The position numbers and the translations under genes were made by a program. From Deltaproteobacteria bacterium (lineage in GTDB: Bacteria; Desulfobacterota; Binatia; UTPRO1): a stretch of DNA of 64,000 nucleotides. Of this stretch, positions 56,645-63,931 are shown in pieces; the first letter of the stretch is position 1, and every line of letters begins with the position of its first letter. A model generated the notes under the pieces. That model searched no databases, was not told the DNA's origin, and worked only from the letters and a program-made list of their open reading frames with translations. The DNA is taken from assembly GCA_016200545.1 (NCBI GenBank), contig JACQEO010000055.1, positions 18,139 to 82,138 on the forward strand, given 5' to 3'.

Positions 56645-56678
56645 AGCTGGCAATTGCGCGACAGCTGGCAATTGCGCG
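56645..56678. repeat. Two 16-bp direct repeats in the pepF leader
   Basis: AGCTGGCAATTGCGCG occurs at 56645-56660 and 56663-56678, an 18-base period. A third partial copy, GCTGGCAATT, lies at 56823-56832. All copies have the same orientation. CAATTG in each unit is self-complementary. Confidence 0.8.
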
Positions 56679-56702
56679 GCTCCTGTGGTTTCTCGGCACA
56701 AT

Positions 56703-56738
56703 AAAAAAGGGGCGGAGGACCCCCTTTCCCTCCGCCCC
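56703..56738 (-). terminator. Rho-independent terminator or attenuator on the minus strand
   Basis: On the minus strand, GGGGCGGAGG (56738-56729), a 10-base loop, and CCTCCGCCCC (56718-56709) are followed by TTTTTT (56708-56703). It lies about 95 bases upstream of pepF, with no minus-strand gene directly before it, so it could attenuate pepF. Confidence 0.75.
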
Positions 56739-56811
56739 ACTCGCGCTCACGCCGTTTCCGGTACGCACGCGAGGGTGAATCGCAGTCGCCGTGTATCGAT
56801 GAGACTAGGCG

Positions 56812-56825
56812 AGCCTGCGCAGGCT
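56812..56825. promoter_or_regulatory. 14-bp perfect palindrome
   Basis: AGCCTGCGCAGGCT is a perfect palindrome in the divergent region between pepF and the PDZ-like gene, directly before the third GGCAATT copy. It could be a regulator site. Confidence 0.35.
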
Positions 56826-56861
56826 GGCAATTCACGAAAGGGGGGAGAGGGCGCCGGAAAA

Positions 56862-57899
56862 ATGGGGGCATGGATGCGGCGAAACGTGGTGAGCTCGCGA
56901 GTCCGGCGTCTGTGTATCGCGAGCGGGATGGTCGCGACGTTCGCAGTGAGCACGGGCGCACGATGTACCGACGCCGCCTCGTGCGCGCTTCCTGCCGCTC
57001 TTCGCATCGCGGTGGAGGAACGGGGAATCATGGACCACGGCGGTGCCGCACTGGTGGCGGCCGCGCCGTCCACGTCCGGCCTGGAGGCGGGCGACGTGAT
57101 CCGCCAGGCGAACGGTCTTCGCGTCGAGAGCTGTGCCGATCTCGAGCGCGCCGCCGCCGAGGCGATGGCGAAAGGGCTCGTCCTCCTCCTCGGCGTCGAG
57201 CGCGAGGGACGCCTGCTCGGGATCGCCGCGACGACACCGGCAATCGACGCCCGAGTCGCGGCGCGTGCGGACGGAGAAACACCGGCAGCGCCCCCGCGGC
57301 CGATACCGCCGCCGCTTCCTGGTAACGCGGCGCCGGCGCCCGCGCTCGCCGCGGTGGTCACGCCGCGGCCACGACGGGCGGCGGTGCTACCGCCGCGGGG
57401 CGATGCGTCGGCGGATCTCCGTCGTCGCGCCGCCACCGCCGGCGCGGCGCTCGCGCGCGTCGACGACGCGGCGCGACCGGGAGTGCCGATCGTCGTCTAC
57501 GAGCGGCGTCTCGGCGACGCCGAGGCGGCGATCGCCGCGCTCGAGTTCGGCGTCGCCGAGGCGGAGTCGGCGGTACGGGACTTCGTCGAAGAGGCCGTCG
57601 CGTTGCACCGCACCGCGCGTGACGTCCGGCGCTCGCAGCTCGCGATGCTCAGGGAATCCGGCGTCGATCGTCGCGCGTCCACCGCGACCGGGTTGCCGTA
57701 CTTCTCGGACTCGAGAGTACCCGACTGGGTGGCGACGTACCCGTTCCTCACGGTGACACTTCTCGAGTCGCCGCACGAGACGCGCATGCCGATTGCCGGG
57801 GAGGTGGCGGGTCGATGGGATCCCGATCGCGCGCTCGAGCTTCTCTGGGATCGTGCACGCGCTGCGACCGCCGAGCTGACGACCTGGGCGCAGGCGTGA
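56862..57899 (+). CDS. Exported PDZ-like protein
   Basis: A 345-residue protein. A signal-like N-terminus (basic residues, then LCIASGMVATFAVSTGARC) is followed by a PDZ-like domain at about 45-125: GAALVAAAPSTSGLEAGDVI with the typical G-L-x-x-G-D-x-I turn, then LERAAAEAMAKGLVLLLGVE. A Pro/Ala linker and a helical segment with many Ala/Glu (YERRLGDAEAAIAALEFGVA) follow. No protease motif is present. GGAGAGGG precedes the ATG at 56862 by 11 bases. A periplasmic scaffold is possible; function unknown. Confidence 0.65.
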   Translation: MGAWMRRNVVSSRVRRLCIASGMVATFAVSTGARCTDAASCALPAALRIAVEERGIMDHGGAALVAAAPSTSGLEAGDVIRQANGLRVESCADLERAAAEAMAKGLVLLLGVEREGRLLGIAATTPAIDARVAARADGETPAAPPRPIPPPLPGNAAPAPALAAVVTPRPRRAAVLPPRGDASADLRRRAATAGAALARVDDAARPGVPIVVYERRLGDAEAAIAALEFGVAEAESAVRDFVEEAVALHRTARDVRRSQLAMLRESGVDRRASTATGLPYFSDSRVPDWVATYPFLTVTLLESPHETRMPIAGEVAGRWDPDRALELLWDRARAATAELTTWAQA

Positions 57900-57912
57900 G
57901 GGTGGTCCGACA

Positions 57913-58341
57913 TCATGCCGGCGGCGCGTCCTTCAGGAGTCCTTTGCCGGGAACGTGGTTCATCTCGAGGCGAATGCCGTCCGGATCCTCGAAGAGGACG
58001 GAGTAATATCCCGGCGCCCACGCGCCCTCCTCGGGTGCATGCACGATCGTCGCTCCGATCGTCTTCAGGAATTCGTACAGTGCATCGACGTCGACACGCT
58101 CGCGGGCGCGAAAGCAGACGTGATGAAGGCCGACGCGCGTCTGCACGAAGCGCTCGTCACGATGGCGGTCGTCGGCGCGCATGATACCGAGAGCCGTCCG
58201 TCCGCCGACACAATAGAGGTAGCCGTCCATCTTGAAGACGGGGCGTAGCCCGAGAAACGGGAGCAGGCGCTCGTAAAACGGTAGACACGCCTCGTAATCG
58301 CTGACGGTGAGCATGACGTGCGCGACGCCGTTGATCTCCAC
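57913..58341 (-). CDS. Glyoxalase/VOC superfamily protein
   Basis: A 142-residue vicinal-oxygen-chelate protein with two beta-alpha-beta-beta-beta units. INGVAHVMLTVSDYEACLPF supplies the first metal His. RVGLHHVCFRARERVDVDAL supplies the second, and YYSVLFEDPDGIRLEMNHVP the third (Glu). The substrate is unknown. Members may be lyases, dioxygenases or isomerases. The GTG start at 58341 has GGGAGGA 6 bases upstream. It is convergent with the PDZ-like gene. Confidence 0.85.
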   Translation of the reverse strand: MEINGVAHVMLTVSDYEACLPFYERLLPFLGLRPVFKMDGYLYCVGGRTALGIMRADDRHRDERFVQTRVGLHHVCFRARERVDVDALYEFLKTIGATIVHAPEEGAWAPGYYSVLFEDPDGIRLEMNHVPGKGLLKDAPPA

Positions 58342-58485
58342 GGGAGTCCTCCCTCGCGGGATGTCGCGCACGCGCACGGCCGACGCAAGCCCGCGGCGCG
58401 CGGGTGTCTCCGCGTGGACGATCGCCGTCGGGTGGTGCGGACGACCGGTTCTCGCACACTGGCGGGCGTGCGATACTCGCAAGCG

Positions 58486-58890
58486 ATGCGCTGCATCCTC
58501 GACGGTCGACGTCTGGCGTGCGCGTTCGCCGTGCTTCTCCTGGTAGTCGCCGGTGGCGACCGTGCCGACGGGCAGATGGGCGGGACCACCGCGCCGAACA
58601 GCGGCGCTGTCGCGGGGAAGGTCGGCGTCGGACACACCGACCTCTTCATCGAGGTGCCGCTCGAGAGTCCGTCTCCCGGCGTCGTCTTCCCCTTCGGCGG
58701 CTCGCATCATCAGGTGCCGGGCGTCGTCGCCGTGAATCATGCGCCGTACTATTGCGTGCCGCACGCACACGCGTTTCGCGAGCGCGCCGCGTTCGTCGCC
58801 CACCTGCGCGTGCATCACGGCGTGCGCGACGGCGATATCCCGAAGGCCGTGCTCGTCGTGGGCGGTCAGGTGCGGTACGTCGGCAAGTGA
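58486..58890 (+). CDS. Exported His-rich hypothetical protein
   Basis: A 134-residue protein with a signal peptide (LACAFAVLLLVVAGGDRADG). The mature part is striking for its histidines: SHHQ, NHAPYYCVPHAHAF and HLRVHHGV lie within 60 residues, together with one Cys. That suggests metal binding in the periplasm. I do not recognise the family. GATACT at 58472-58477 could be a -10 element close to the ATG. It is followed by a uracil-DNA glycosylase gene that seems functionally unrelated. Confidence 0.6.
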   Translation: MRCILDGRRLACAFAVLLLVVAGGDRADGQMGGTTAPNSGAVAGKVGVGHTDLFIEVPLESPSPGVVFPFGGSHHQVPGVVAVNHAPYYCVPHAHAFRERAAFVAHLRVHHGVRDGDIPKAVLVVGGQVRYVGK

Positions 58891-58927
58891 GTCGGGGCGC
58901 GCCGACGCGGCGCGCGGCCTCGAGCGT

Positions 58928-59596
58928 GTGGCGCGCGCGATCGTACGCTGCCGGCTTTGCCCACGGCTCGTCGCGCATCGCGAGCTCGTCGCGCGCAGCA
59001 AGCGCCGCCAGTTCCGCGACCAGACCTACTGGGGAAGGCCGCTCGCGGGCTTCGGGGATCCCGCGGCGCGTCTCCTGATCGTCGGCCTCGCGCCCGCCGC
59101 CCACGGCGGCAACCGCACCGGCCGCATGTTCACCGGCGACCAGAGCGGCGACTGGCTGTTTCGCGCGCTGCACGAGGCGGGATTCGCAAATCAGGCGCAC
59201 TCCGTGTCTTGCGACGACGGCCTCGTGCTGCGCGACGCCTACGTGACCGCGGCGGCGCGTTGCGCACCGCCCGACAACAAGCCGAGCGTCGGCGAGCTCG
59301 AGCGCTGTCGACCGTATCTCCTGCGTGAGCGTGCGCTGCTGGTGCGCGTGCGCGTTGTTGTGGCGCTCGGACGCGTCGCGTTTGCGACCGTTCTCGCGAC
59401 CGAGCGGGCGCGGGGCACGGCGCTACCGAGACCGCTGCCGCGCTTCGCCCACGGCGCCGTCACGGCGCTCGGTCAGCTCACGCTCATCGCCTCGTATCAC
59501 CCCAGTCGTCAGAACACGCAGACGCGGAAGCTGTCACGTGCGATGCTGGCGTCGGTCTTCGCACGCGCGCGCCGCTGCGTAGAGGCGGACGCGTAG
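58928..59596 (+). CDS. Uracil-DNA glycosylase, family 5 (UDGb)
   Basis: About 222 residues. The iron-sulfur cysteines begin with CRLCPRL. Then come LLIVGLAPAAHGGNRTGRMF, which is the family 5 active-site segment (A-P-A-A-H-G-G-N instead of G-E-x-P-G), and SYHPSRQNTQT, the second motif. It removes uracil, and in family 5 also hypoxanthine and other deaminated bases, from DNA. The N-terminal boundary is uncertain; the GTG at 58928 is the first in-frame start just before the Cys motif. Confidence 0.87.
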   Translation: MARAIVRCRLCPRLVAHRELVARSKRRQFRDQTYWGRPLAGFGDPAARLLIVGLAPAAHGGNRTGRMFTGDQSGDWLFRALHEAGFANQAHSVSCDDGLVLRDAYVTAAARCAPPDNKPSVGELERCRPYLLRERALLVRVRVVVALGRVAFATVLATERARGTALPRPLPRFAHGAVTALGQLTLIASYHPSRQNTQTRKLSRAMLASVFARARRCVEADA

Positions 59597-59623
59597 CGGG
59601 GTGGAGGACGTAGCGCCGCCCGC

Positions 59624-61009
59624 TCAGTGGAGCGCGACGGATGCGGGGGGTGTGGGTAGCGCCGCGGCATCGACCGTGGGAGTGCGCCAGTCGACGATCG
59701 GCAGATAGACCGTGAACGTCGTGCCCGCGCCGGCGGTGCTGTCGATGGTGACGAAGCCGCCGTGCGCCTCGACGAGCGTCCCGACGATGTAGAGGCCGAG
59801 CCCGGTGCCTTCCTGCGTACCGTCGCCGGCGCGCGCGTAGCGTTGGAAGATGCGGGAGAACTCGTGCGGCGGGATGCCGATGCCAGTGTCGGAGACGGCG
59901 AGCGCGACACTCGACGGCAGACGCTCGGTGCGGACGGTGATGCGACCGCCGTGGGGCGTGAACTTGATCGCATTCGTGAGCAGGTTCGCGGTGATGCGCT
60001 CGAGCTGTAGACTGTCGGCGACGATCTCGGGCAGCTCGGTGTCGAGGACGACATCGACCGCGAGGTCCATGAGCTGCGCGTGCGCCGCGTACTGCTCGAC
60101 GGTGCTGCGCACGACCGTGTTCAGGTTCAGGGAGCGGCGTGACATGACCATGCGGCCGGCTTCGATGCGCGAGACGTCGAGGAAGTTGCCGACCAGCGTC
60201 AGCACGGTGCGCGTGTTGGTGTTGATGCGCAGCAGGAGCTCGCGATGCTCGGGCGAGGGCGGACAGGCGCTGTCGAGCATCATCTCGGTGTAGCCGAAGA
60301 TGGCGCCGAGCGGGTTGCGGATATCGTGACCTACCATGGCGAGGAAGTCGGCGCGCAGCTGCTCGAGCTCGGCGCGCGCCGTGACGTCGCGATACACGAC
60401 CTCGGTACCGGTCGGGATGCCGCTCGTCCGCAGCAGCGCCGGCTGCGCCTCGAGGTGGAGGACGCGCCCCTCCTGGTGGACGGCGCGGACGTCGATCAGC
60501 GCCGGCTCGGCAGGCGTGAGGAGGTTTGCCCGCGTCCAGCGCTGAATCGCGCGCACGCTCTCGTCGGCGAGCAGGCGGCACGCCGGCTTGCCGATCAAGA
60601 GGTCGCGGTCCCATCCGAAGAGAAGCTCGGCGGCGCGATTCATCGAGGTGATGGTCTCGGTGAGGTCGAAGGTGAGGATCGGCGCGCCCGCGTGCTCGAT
60701 CATCGACCGGAAGCGCTCCTCGGAGGCGGTGAGGCGGGCGACGGTGTGCTCGAGCTCGCTCGCAAGCCGGTGCGCGTCGCCGTCGAGCGGGAGCGTTCGC
60801 GATTGCGGCGGGCGGCGGGCGAGCGCCCCGAGCGCGACGAGCGCGGCGAGCAACGAGAGCAACGCGCCCGTCGGCAGCAGCGCGTGTGGGTCATGGAGGA
60901 GCGCCGACAGCAGCAGCGCCGCGCCGATCAGGAGGGGGGGGTCGACACGGCGTGCTCGGCGCGGAGTCGGAAGCGGAGCTGCGGGGCGCTGACAATCGGC
61001 TAGACGCAT
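59624..61009 (-). CDS. PAS-domain sensor histidine kinase
   Basis: A 461-residue kinase. Two closely spaced hydrophobic segments lie at residues 25-64 and a PAS domain at about 95-212 (FRSMIEHAGAPILTFDLTET). The HisKA domain DFLAMVGHDIRNPLGAIFGY has His228 as the phosphoacceptor. The ATPase domain has NLLTNAIKFTPHGG (N box), DTGIGIPPHEF (G1) and GTGLGLYIVGTLVEAHGG (G2). No response regulator is adjacent, so it is an orphan here. I used the ATG at 61009, preceded by GAGGAA. Confidence 0.9.
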   Translation of the reverse strand: MRLADCQRPAAPLPTPRRARRVDPPLLIGAALLLSALLHDPHALLPTGALLSLLAALVALGALARRPPQSRTLPLDGDAHRLASELEHTVARLTASEERFRSMIEHAGAPILTFDLTETITSMNRAAELLFGWDRDLLIGKPACRLLADESVRAIQRWTRANLLTPAEPALIDVRAVHQEGRVLHLEAQPALLRTSGIPTGTEVVYRDVTARAELEQLRADFLAMVGHDIRNPLGAIFGYTEMMLDSACPPSPEHRELLLRINTNTRTVLTLVGNFLDVSRIEAGRMVMSRRSLNLNTVVRSTVEQYAAHAQLMDLAVDVVLDTELPEIVADSLQLERITANLLTNAIKFTPHGGRITVRTERLPSSVALAVSDTGIGIPPHEFSRIFQRYARAGDGTQEGTGLGLYIVGTLVEAHGGFVTIDSTAGAGTTFTVYLPIVDWRTPTVDAAALPTPPASVALH

Positions 61010-61130
61010 TGGCTCTCGTTCCTCGCGTGCCGGAGGAGCGAGTTCCATGCCACGGCGCGACGCCTGCAAGATCGCGGGTCTGGCGCCGTGAGCCGAGGGT
61101 GGGCGCGTCGCCCGCGGCACAGACGATGTG

Positions 61131-61415
61131 TCAGGGGGCGCCGAGGCGCGAGAGGTTGCCGAAGATGTTGCGGATCGTCTGCTGCACGTGCTCGGGGATC
61201 TCACGGCTGAATGCGACGCGGCGCCGCCCCGCCCAGTCGCGGCGCACGACCACCGTACCGCTGGCGATCGGCAGAGGTTGTAGCAAACGCCGTAACCGGC
61301 GCCGCTCGATCTCGGGAAGGCCGCCGCCCTCGACGCTGACCATCCGGCGCCCGCCCTCCGTCGTGAAGCGCACCCGCGTCCCGCGCCCGGCGTCGCTCTT
61401 CGTGCGCCGCAGCAT
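61131..61415 (-). CDS. Small basic hypothetical protein (DUF3634-like)
   Basis: A 94-residue basic protein. VRFTTEGGRRMVSVEGGGLP, then RRLRRLLQPL, a strand VVVRRDWAGRRRVAFS and IPEHVQQTIRNIF resemble the pattern of DUF3634-type proteins (a G-x-(I/V) strand, R-x-x-F-S, then I-P-x-x-x-Q-Q-x-I-R-N). It sits 15 bases downstream of the F420-type oxidoreductase gene on the same strand. Function unknown; assignment is by eye. Confidence 0.55.
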   Translation of the reverse strand: MLRRTKSDAGRGTRVRFTTEGGRRMVSVEGGGLPEIERRRLRRLLQPLPIASGTVVVRRDWAGRRRVAFSREIPEHVQQTIRNIFGNLSRLGAP

Positions 61416-61430
61416 CAGCGCCGCGTGCGC

Positions 61431-62444
61431 TCAGTGAAACGCGTCGACGATGCGCCTCCAGCGCGCGTCGTCGGCGCCCGCGTGGAAGGGGACATAGAAG
61501 GCGACGCGATCGAGAATGCCGGCGTACTTCGCTTGCACCGTGGCCGCGAGATCGTCGTACGGTGCCGCGACCGCGAAGACCTCGAGCATCTCGTCGGTGA
61601 TCTCGGCTCCCATACCCGCCCAGTCGCCCTTGGCCGCCTTCTCGTTCAGGCGGACGCAGGTGTCTCCCCAGCCGTGGGTTTCGAGGACGCGGATGTACGT
61701 GCGTGTCGATGCGTAGAAGGAGATCTGCATGCGGACCGCGTCCTTCGCGCGCTGCATCTCCTCGCGGGTGGCGCCGGTGATGACGAAGGCGCTCGTCGAG
61801 AGCGTCAGGTCCGGTCGCGTGCGTCCGCCCTTGGCGAGCCCTTCTTCCACCTCCGGCAGGAGATGCTCGCGCAGGTAGCGAATCGAATGGAAGGGGTGGA
61901 CGTGGAAACCGTCGCAGAGCTCGCCGGCAAGTCGGCACATGTAGGGGTTCACGCCCGCGATGTAGATCGGGATCTTCGGGTGCGCGATCGGGCCGGGATT
62001 GAAGAAGGGGGTCATCAGCGTGAAACGGTAGTGCTCACCCTCGAACTGCGGCTTGGTGCCGTTCTGCCAGCAGTCCCAGATGGCGCGGATGGCGAGGATC
62101 ATCTCGCGCAGGCGCGGTCCCGGCGCCTCCCAGGGGATTCCGAAGCGCCGCTCGTTGTGGCCCTTCACTTGGGTGCCGAGGCCGAGCAGGAACCGGCCGT
62201 TCGACTGCGCTTGCAAGTCCCAGGCGATCTGCGCGTGCACCAGAGGACTGCGCGGAAACGCGACCGCGATCGAGGTGCCGAACTGGATCCGCTGCGTGTG
62301 CTCGGCGACGAGCGCGAGCGGGAGGTATGGGTCGTGGCTCGTCTCCGCCGTCCACAGCGCGTCGAACCCGAGATCGTCGGCGACGCGCGCGAGCGCGGGC
62401 ACGTCGGCGAGCGCAAGAGGGGGAAGCACGGTGTCGAGCTTCAT
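61431..62444 (-). CDS. Luciferase-like F420-dependent oxidoreductase (TIGR03617 type)
   Basis: A 337-residue LLM-class TIM-barrel enzyme. FDALWTAETSHDPYLPLALV, GTSIAVAFPRSPLVHAQIAW, GRFLLGLGTQVKGHNERRFG and IYIAGVNPYMCRLAGELCDG match the group described as TIGR03617. Such proteins are common in actinobacteria and in soil lineages that make coenzyme F420. The cofactor is inferred from family membership, not seen. GGAGGT lies 7 bases before the ATG. The substrate is unknown. Confidence 0.85.
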   Translation of the reverse strand: MKLDTVLPPLALADVPALARVADDLGFDALWTAETSHDPYLPLALVAEHTQRIQFGTSIAVAFPRSPLVHAQIAWDLQAQSNGRFLLGLGTQVKGHNERRFGIPWEAPGPRLREMILAIRAIWDCWQNGTKPQFEGEHYRFTLMTPFFNPGPIAHPKIPIYIAGVNPYMCRLAGELCDGFHVHPFHSIRYLREHLLPEVEEGLAKGGRTRPDLTLSTSAFVITGATREEMQRAKDAVRMQISFYASTRTYIRVLETHGWGDTCVRLNEKAAKGDWAGMGAEITDEMLEVFAVAAPYDDLAATVQAKYAGILDRVAFYVPFHAGADDARWRRIVDAFH

Positions 62445-62498
62445 CGTGAGACCTCCGGGTTCGATGGTACGGCGGCGCGGCGCCGCGCTACGCGATGC

Positions 62499-63272
62499 TC
62501 ACGGGCCGCTCGGACGCATGAACGGGCCAGGCCGGAGCGGCGTGATGAGCGACCCGTGCAGCCGCCCCCCCGGGTCCGACAGCGGCGTGATGCGATTCGG
62601 GATCGGACCGACCGCTACCGGCCCGAGCGGCGCGAACGGGATGCCGAACGCGAAGGTGGGATAGTTCGAGAGCACCGTTTGCGGCGCCGGCTGAATGTTT
62701 TGCACGACGACCGTCGCCGGCGGCGCCTCGACGACGATGTTCGGCGCCACCACGATCGGCGGCGGCGCGGGTTCCGGCAGCGCCGTCGGCGGCGGCGCCG
62801 CGACGCCGAGCGAGGAGGCGATCCTGAGCACTACGGCCTCCGCGCTCGCCTCCGGCTGCGCCAGGCGCCGCGCCCGCGCCGCGGCACGTGTCGCCGTCAC
62901 GACCTCCTGGACGACCGCCGGTGACAACGGCGCGTTGGGATACCAGCCGGTCGAGGGGTAGATGCCGACCAGAGAGAGCAGCGACGCCGGATTCTGTGTC
63001 GCGACCGTCTGCAGCCCGAGCTCGCGGGCGAGTCCCGCGGCGAAGGCCCCCTGGGTCGAGCCGTCCGTCTTGGGCCCGGGCTGGTCCGCCGGCCGCACCT
63101 TCATCTGAAACACACGCGCGCTGTCGCGCTGTCCCTGCGGCACGTGCGCGACATCGTCGTCGAAGTGGGTGCGCCCGGTCTCGTCGGTCCAGCGATAGAC
63201 CTCGGCGGAAACGGGACGCGCGAGGAGCAGCAGTGCGACGAGGAACGAAACGGCGAGCCGCGAAGCGTGCAT
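62499..63272 (-). CDS. Exported DUF4124 protein with Pro-rich tail
   Basis: A 257-residue exported protein. The signal peptide LAVSFLVALLLLARPVSA is followed by EVYRWTDETGRTHFDDDVAH, the DUF4124 signature also seen in weaker form in the transglycosylase at 43220. The middle is helical and Ala-rich; the last 100 residues are rich in Pro and Val and probably extended. Function unknown, likely periplasmic. TAGAAT at 63288-63283 lies 10 bases upstream of the ATG. Confidence 0.75.
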   Translation of the reverse strand: MHASRLAVSFLVALLLLARPVSAEVYRWTDETGRTHFDDDVAHVPQGQRDSARVFQMKVRPADQPGPKTDGSTQGAFAAGLARELGLQTVATQNPASLLSLVGIYPSTGWYPNAPLSPAVVQEVVTATRAAARARRLAQPEASAEAVVLRIASSLGVAAPPPTALPEPAPPPIVVAPNIVVEAPPATVVVQNIQPAPQTVLSNYPTFAFGIPFAPLGPVAVGPIPNRITPLSDPGGRLHGSLITPLRPGPFMRPSGP

Positions 63273-63282
63273 GACTCTCGAG

Positions 63283-63311
63283 ATTCTAGAAACATCGGGT
63301 CTCCCAAGCAA
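63283..63311 (-). promoter_or_regulatory. Candidate promoter of the DUF4124 gene
   Basis: On the minus strand TTGCTT (63311-63306) and TAGAAT (63288-63283) are 17 bases apart. TAGAAT ends 10 bases before the ATG at 63272, so the leader would be only a few bases long. Confidence 0.45.
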
Positions 63312-63360
63312 CGACGACGTGTCGACGCCGCGCGCGCCGTGTAGTAAGAAGCTCCGCTGC

Positions 63361-63433
63361 GGCGGCGTACCCAAGTGGTTAAGGGAGAGGTCTGCAAAAC
63401 CTCGATGCAGCGGTTCGAATCCGCTCGCCGCCT
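63361..63433 (+). tRNA. tRNA-Cys (GCA)
   Basis: A 73-base cloverleaf: acceptor GGCGGCG/CGCCGCC, discriminator U73 as expected for cysteine, anticodon stem GAGGT/ACCTC around loop CTGCAAA (anticodon GCA), T loop TTCGAAT. CCA is not encoded. Ten bases separate it from the next tRNA, so both are likely on one precursor. Confidence 0.95.
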
Positions 63434-63443
63434 CTCGCAGTTC

Positions 63444-63517
63444 GCTGGTGTAGCCCAAACGGCAGAGGCAGCTGACTTAAAATCAGTCCAGTGGGGGTTC
63501 GAGTCCCTCCACCAGCA
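63444..63517 (+). tRNA. Class I tRNA with UAA (Leu-type) anticodon
   Basis: A 74-base cloverleaf. Acceptor GCTGGTG/CACCAGC; discriminator A; D stem of three pairs with A14, G18, G19 and A21 in place; anticodon stem GCTGA/TCAGT around CTTAAAA, giving anticodon TAA. The variable region is only five bases (CCAGT), and the T arm GGGGG-TTCGAGT-CCCTC is intact. A UAA anticodon reads UUA (Leu), but bacterial tRNA-Leu normally has a long variable arm. The amino acid charged onto this tRNA is therefore uncertain. CCA is not encoded. Confidence 0.85.
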
Positions 63518-63602
63518 TCAAGTACTTGAGACGTGCGACCGTCCGCGCGCACAGACCCGCTGAGCCTCGATCCACTCGGAAGGGAAGGAGGAAAGGCGCC
63601 TC

Positions 63603-63631
63603 TTGTACGGTGATGTACGCTAGAGTACAAA
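63603..63631 (+). promoter_or_regulatory. Toxin-antitoxin operator/promoter
   Basis: GTAC occurs at 63605, 63615 and 63625, exactly 10 bases apart, framed by TTGTAC and GTACAA as an inverted pair. YefM-type antitoxins are known to bind TGTACA-like sites. TTGTAC and TACAAA (63626-63631) are also 17 bases apart and could be the -35 and -10, ending 6 bases before the ATG. Confidence 0.55.
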
Positions 63632-63637
63632 ATCAGG

Positions 63638-63931
63638 ATGGCAACTACGCTGTCCATCAGCGAGGCTCGAGCAGCGCTCCCCGACCTCGTAGACCGGGTC
63701 ACGAATGGCGAGGAGATCACCCTTACCCGCCACGGCCAGCCGGTCGCGGTCGTCGTCCGGCCGGATGCACTTCGAGTGCGCAGGGGTGAAGGTGCACTCG
63801 TCTCGGCTGCCGACCTGCGTGAGCGCCTCCGGGCAGCGCGCCGCGTCGCGCGACCTGTCCCCAAGGGCGTTTCCCGAAAGCGCGCCGATGCGCTCGTTGC
63901 CGACCTTCGAGCCGGTCGGGCGCGAGGCTGA
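63638..63931 (+). CDS. YefM/Phd-type antitoxin
   Basis: A 97-residue antitoxin. TLSISEARAALPDLVDRVTN and EEITLTRHGQPVAVVV form the Phd/YefM DNA-binding fold. The remaining 45 residues, rich in Arg and Ala, would form the toxin-neutralising tail. The stop overlaps the toxin ATG by one base (TGATG). No ribosome binding site precedes the ATG. The operator described at 63603-63631 suggests autorepression. Confidence 0.88.
   Translation: MATTLSISEARAALPDLVDRVTNGEEITLTRHGQPVAVVVRPDALRVRRGEGALVSAADLRERLRAARRVARPVPKGVSRKRADALVADLRAGRARG

Noticed and set aside
63444..63517. Ochre suppressor tRNA
   Set aside because: The anticodon is UAA, which pairs with the codon UUA. A suppressor of UAA stop codons would need the anticodon UUA.
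63444..63517. tRNA-Lys mis-read by one base
   Set aside because: The arms resemble some class I lysine tRNAs, but the loop CTTAAAA gives UAA at positions 34-36 with correct stem pairing on both sides; UUU cannot be placed there.
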